From positions 1 through 7,824 of the forward strand of contig JAQTVX010000091.1 of NCBI GenBank assembly GCA_028706585.1: a stretch of DNA of 7,824 nucleotides, given 5' to 3'. Below, piece after piece: positions 5,796 to 7,824 of this stretch (position 1 is the stretch's first letter; every line of letters begins with the position of its first letter). The position numbers and the translations under genes were made by a program. This DNA is from Candidatus Krumholzibacteriia bacterium. Its GTDB lineage: Bacteria > Krumholzibacteriota > Krumholzibacteriia > Krumholzibacteriales > Krumholzibacteriaceae. The notes beneath the pieces were generated by a model that searched no databases, was not told the DNA's origin, and saw nothing but the letters and a program-made list of their open reading frames with translations.

Positions 5796-6635
5796 ATGAA
5801 CAAGATTCTCGAGAAGGAATTCATCACACCATTTGTCTTCCGCATGAAGGTCGAGGCCCCCGAGATCGCGAAGAAACGCAAGGCGGGACAATTCATCATT
5901 CTCCGCACGTGCGACGCCGGAGAGCGTATTCCCTTGACGATCGCCGACGGCAATGCCGAGGAGGGCTGGATCGAGCTCGTTGTGCAGGTTGTCGGCAAGA
6001 CGACCAAGGCGCTCTCGGCGCTGGAGCCCGGCCAGGAAATCTGCGACCTCGCGGGGCCCCTTGGAAAGCCCACGCACATCGAGCTCTTCGGCACTGTGGT
6101 CATCGTGGGTGGCGGCATCGGCATCGCGCCCTCGTATCCGATAGCGCAGGCGATGTAGCGAGCGGGGAATCAGGTCATCTCGATTCTCGGCGGCCGCACG
6201 AAGGACCTCGTTATCATGGAAGACAAGATGCGGAATACAAGCGATCGCGTCATCATCACGACGGACGATGGCTCGTACGGCACGAAGGGCCTCGTGACCG
6301 ATGCGATCCAGATGCTGATCGACGAAGGTGTCAAGATCGACCTCGTCGTCGCCATCGGCCCGCCGATCATGATGAAGTTCGTGAGCCTGCTCACCAAGAA
6401 GCACGACATCAGGACCCTGGTGAGCCTCAATACCATCATGGTGGACGGCACTGGAATGTGCGGTGCCTGCCGCGTTACGGTGGGGGAAGCAACGAAGTTC
6501 GTCTGTGTCGACGGGCCCGAGTTCGACGGGCACAAGGTCGACTTCGACGAGATGATGAAGCGCTTGAGAATGTACGAGACCGACGAGAAGACGTCGAGGG
6601 AGATGCACGAGAAGCACGTCTGTCAGCATAAATGA
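5796..6635 (+). CDS. nfnA: NfnA-type ferredoxin:NADP oxidoreductase small subunit, interrupted by an in-frame TAG
   Basis: Small flavin/Fe-S subunit of an NfnAB (NADH-dependent ferredoxin:NADP+ oxidoreductase) or sulfide-dehydrogenase-type complex. The frame is 279 codons, about full family length. The FAD-binding beta-barrel has GQFIILR (31-37) and RIPLTIAD (44-51). The pyridine-nucleotide domain starts GGGIGIAP (105-112). The C-terminal [2Fe-2S] site is C-x2-C-x11-C (C222, C225, C237), followed by DGPEFDG. Codon 121 is TAG (6156-6158), between PIAQAM and RAGNQVISILGGRTKDL. Relatives have Lys or a similar residue here, and AAG to TAG is one base. The frame is otherwise unbroken. Read literally, it gives a 120-aa piece (5796-6158) and a possible 139-aa restart product from ATG 6216. 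The gene may be a recent pseudogene, carry a sequencing error or be read through. Only a weak GCGGGG precedes ATG 5796. nfnB follows, and both subunits are needed for electron bifurcation in the characterised enzymes. Confidence 0.85.
6156..6158 (+). other. in-frame TAG stop inside nfnA
   Basis: ATG TAG CGA GCG GGG reads M-stop-R-A-G in the same frame as both conserved halves (5796 to 6216 is exactly 140 codons). Four other genes in the window (1-399, 1655-2308, 3679-4437 and 4672-5187) end with TAG at the expected C-terminus, so TAG is a normal stop here. Confidence 0.95.
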
Positions 6636-6638
6636 GGC

Positions 6639-6674
6639 AAGGAGGCAGCGGCTTTCGAGCCGCACGATACAATG
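6639..6674 (+). promoter_or_regulatory. distant Shine-Dalgarno and bridging hairpin before nfnB
   Basis: AAGGAGG (6639-6645) is the strongest ribosome site in the window but lies 26 nt before ATG 6672. No ATG, GTG or TTG in the nfnB frame lies between them. GCGGCT-TTCG-AGCCGC (6648-6663) is a perfect 6-bp stem with a TTCG loop. If it folds, the effective spacing is 2 + 8 = 10 nt, close to normal. This both supports ATG 6672 as the start and suggests a structured translation initiation region. Confidence 0.6.
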
Positions 6675-7824
6675 GAAGCGAGAAAACTCACGACGAAGGA
6701 AAAGCTCCAGATCCCGCCGGTCAAGATGCCGCAACAGGATGCCCATGAGCGCATCCACAACGTGAGCGAGGTGCCTCTCGGGCTTACCCCGGAGATGGCC
6801 CAGACGGAGGCGCAGCGCTGCCTTCAATGCAAGAACGCGCCTTGCGTCAGGGGATGCCCGGTCGAAATCGACATCCCCGCCTTCATCGGAGCCATCCTCG
6901 AAGGCAAGTACCGCGAGTCGATAAACAAGATCAAGGAGACGAACATTCTGCCCGCCGTGTGCGGCCGCGTGTGTCCGCAGGAGGAGCAGTGCCAGAAGAC
7001 GTGCGTAGTCGGGAAGAGCCACAAGGACGTGGCGCAGGCGATCCAGATCGGCAAGCTCGAACGTTTCGCCGCCGATTGGGAGATGGAGCAGGGGGAAGCC
7101 GAGGTGCCCGTCATCAAGGCTTTCACCGGCAAGAAGGTGGCCGTCGTTGGCTCCGGTCCCGCCGGGCTCACCGTCGCCGCCGACACGCGGCGCGCGGGGC
7201 ACGACGTGACGATCTTCGAGGCGCTCCACAAGCCGGGAGGCGTTCTGATATACGGCATCCCGGAGTTCCGTCTCCCGAAGCGCATCGTCATGCGCGAGGT
7301 CAAGAACCTGCAGAGAATGGGCGTCACGCTCCGCACGAACTACGTCGTGGGCAAGCTCTCCACGATCGATGAGCTCTTCGACGAGGGTTTCGACGCCGTG
7401 TTCGTCGCCACGGGCGCCGGGCTTCCGCTCTTCATGCACATACCCGGGGAGAACCTGAACGGCGTCTACTCGGCGAACGAGTACCTTACCCGCGCGAATC
7501 TGATGCAGGCCTATTCGTTCCCGGACACCGACACGCCTATCGCGCGCGCGAAGAACGTCGCCGTATTCGGCGGCGGCAACGTCGCGATGGACTCGGCGCG
7601 CACGGCGCTCCGTCTCGGCGCGGAGAACGTGTATCTCATCTACCGCCGCTCCAAGAACGAAATGCCTGCGAGGGTCGAAGAGGTCGAGCACGCCGAGGAA
7701 GAGGGCGTCAAGATGCTTCTCCTTCAGAACCCGACGAAGCTCATCGGGGATCAGAACGGCTGGGTCAAGGAGGTCGAGTGCATCAAGATGGAGCTGGGCG
7801 AGCCGGACGAGTCGGGCAGGCGCC
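6672..7824 (+). CDS. nfnB: NfnB-type large subunit (GltD-like Fe-S flavoprotein), 3' end outside window
   Basis: Large subunit of the NfnAB complex, also commonly named homotetrameric 'glutamate synthase' or SudA. The first 384 residues are present with no in-frame stop; the family is about 460-475 aa, so roughly 80-90 are missing. The N-terminal Fer4_20-type domain has two cysteine sets for [4Fe-4S] clusters: C50, C53, C58 and C62 (RCLQCKNAPCVRGCP), and C97, C101, C107 and C111. The FAD Rossmann motif VVGSGPAGL is at 158-166, with GGVLIYGIPEFRLPK at 189-203. The NADPH-binding motif VFGGGNVAMDSAR is at 298-310, followed by YRRSKNEMPAR. The start ATG 6672 lies 36 nt after the nfnA stop. In characterised NfnAB, this subunit handles NADPH and ferredoxin while the small one takes NADH. 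A true glutamate synthase role is less likely because of the adjacent nfnA, but GltD-like homologs cannot be separated by sequence alone. Confidence 0.93.
   Translation, partial: MEARKLTTKEKLQIPPVKMPQQDAHERIHNVSEVPLGLTPEMAQTEAQRCLQCKNAPCVRGCPVEIDIPAFIGAILEGKYRESINKIKETNILPAVCGRVCPQEEQCQKTCVVGKSHKDVAQAIQIGKLERFAADWEMEQGEAEVPVIKAFTGKKVAVVGSGPAGLTVAADTRRAGHDVTIFEALHKPGGVLIYGIPEFRLPKRIVMREVKNLQRMGVTLRTNYVVGKLSTIDELFDEGFDAVFVATGAGLPLFMHIPGENLNGVYSANEYLTRANLMQAYSFPDTDTPIARAKNVAVFGGGNVAMDSARTALRLGAENVYLIYRRSKNEMPARVEEVEHAEEEGVKMLLLQNPTKLIGDQNGWVKEVECIKMELGEPDESGRR

Noticed and set aside
6156..6158. TAG recoded as pyrrolysine or a reassigned sense codon
   Set aside because: TAG ends four other genes here at their natural C-termini, NfnA is not a known pyrrolysine protein, and no Pyl genes are visible. 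The window alone cannot exclude local readthrough.
5757..7691. 644-codon minus-strand frame opposite nfnA and nfnB
   Set aside because: It is the longest frame in the window but lies antisense to two strongly conserved genes and has low-complexity His/Arg/Asp composition. It is a composition artefact.

Overview
The window reads as GC-rich chromosomal DNA from a Gram-negative, diderm bacterium. The evidence is a TolC-type outer-membrane efflux protein, a predicted outer-membrane barrel protein, a LuxR-type two-component system and secreted proteins with Sec signals. No marker gene fixes the taxonomy. The NfnAB-type reductase suggests anaerobic or fermentative redox metabolism. All eight recognisable genes lie on the + strand, and the long minus-strand frames are composition shadows.

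Layout: (1) 1-399, the C-terminal end of a TolC-family protein. (2) 524-2308, a cytoplasmic GAF-like/HisKA_3 sensor kinase followed 6 nt later by a NarL/FixJ response regulator. (3) 2309-2442, an intergenic region with a leader hairpin and a repeated sequence module. (4) 2443-4437, an Amt ammonium channel followed 18 nt later by a secreted, probable outer-membrane beta-barrel protein, with no glnK (PII) gene at the usual place. (5) 4438-4671, a non-coding gap with a weak candidate terminator and promoter. (6) 4672-5568, a small secreted lipocalin-like (DUF1579-like) protein and a cysteine-rich DUF3795-type protein. (7) 5569-5795, an intergenic region carrying a second, diverged copy of the module found upstream of amt. 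(8) 5796-7824, nfnA and nfnB, with nfnB running off the window.

The genes suggest a small set for ammonium uptake (Amt plus possible outer-membrane partner) and pyridine-nucleotide/ferredoxin electron transfer (NfnAB), with a two-component system next door as a possible regulator. That link is inferred from position alone. The least ordinary signals are these: an in-frame TAG that splits the otherwise intact nfnA; an apparently homologous ~90-105 bp intergenic module upstream of both amt and nfnA; a perfect UUCG-loop hairpin between a strong Shine-Dalgarno and the distant nfnB start; and the replacement of glnK by a barrel-like protein gene behind amt.
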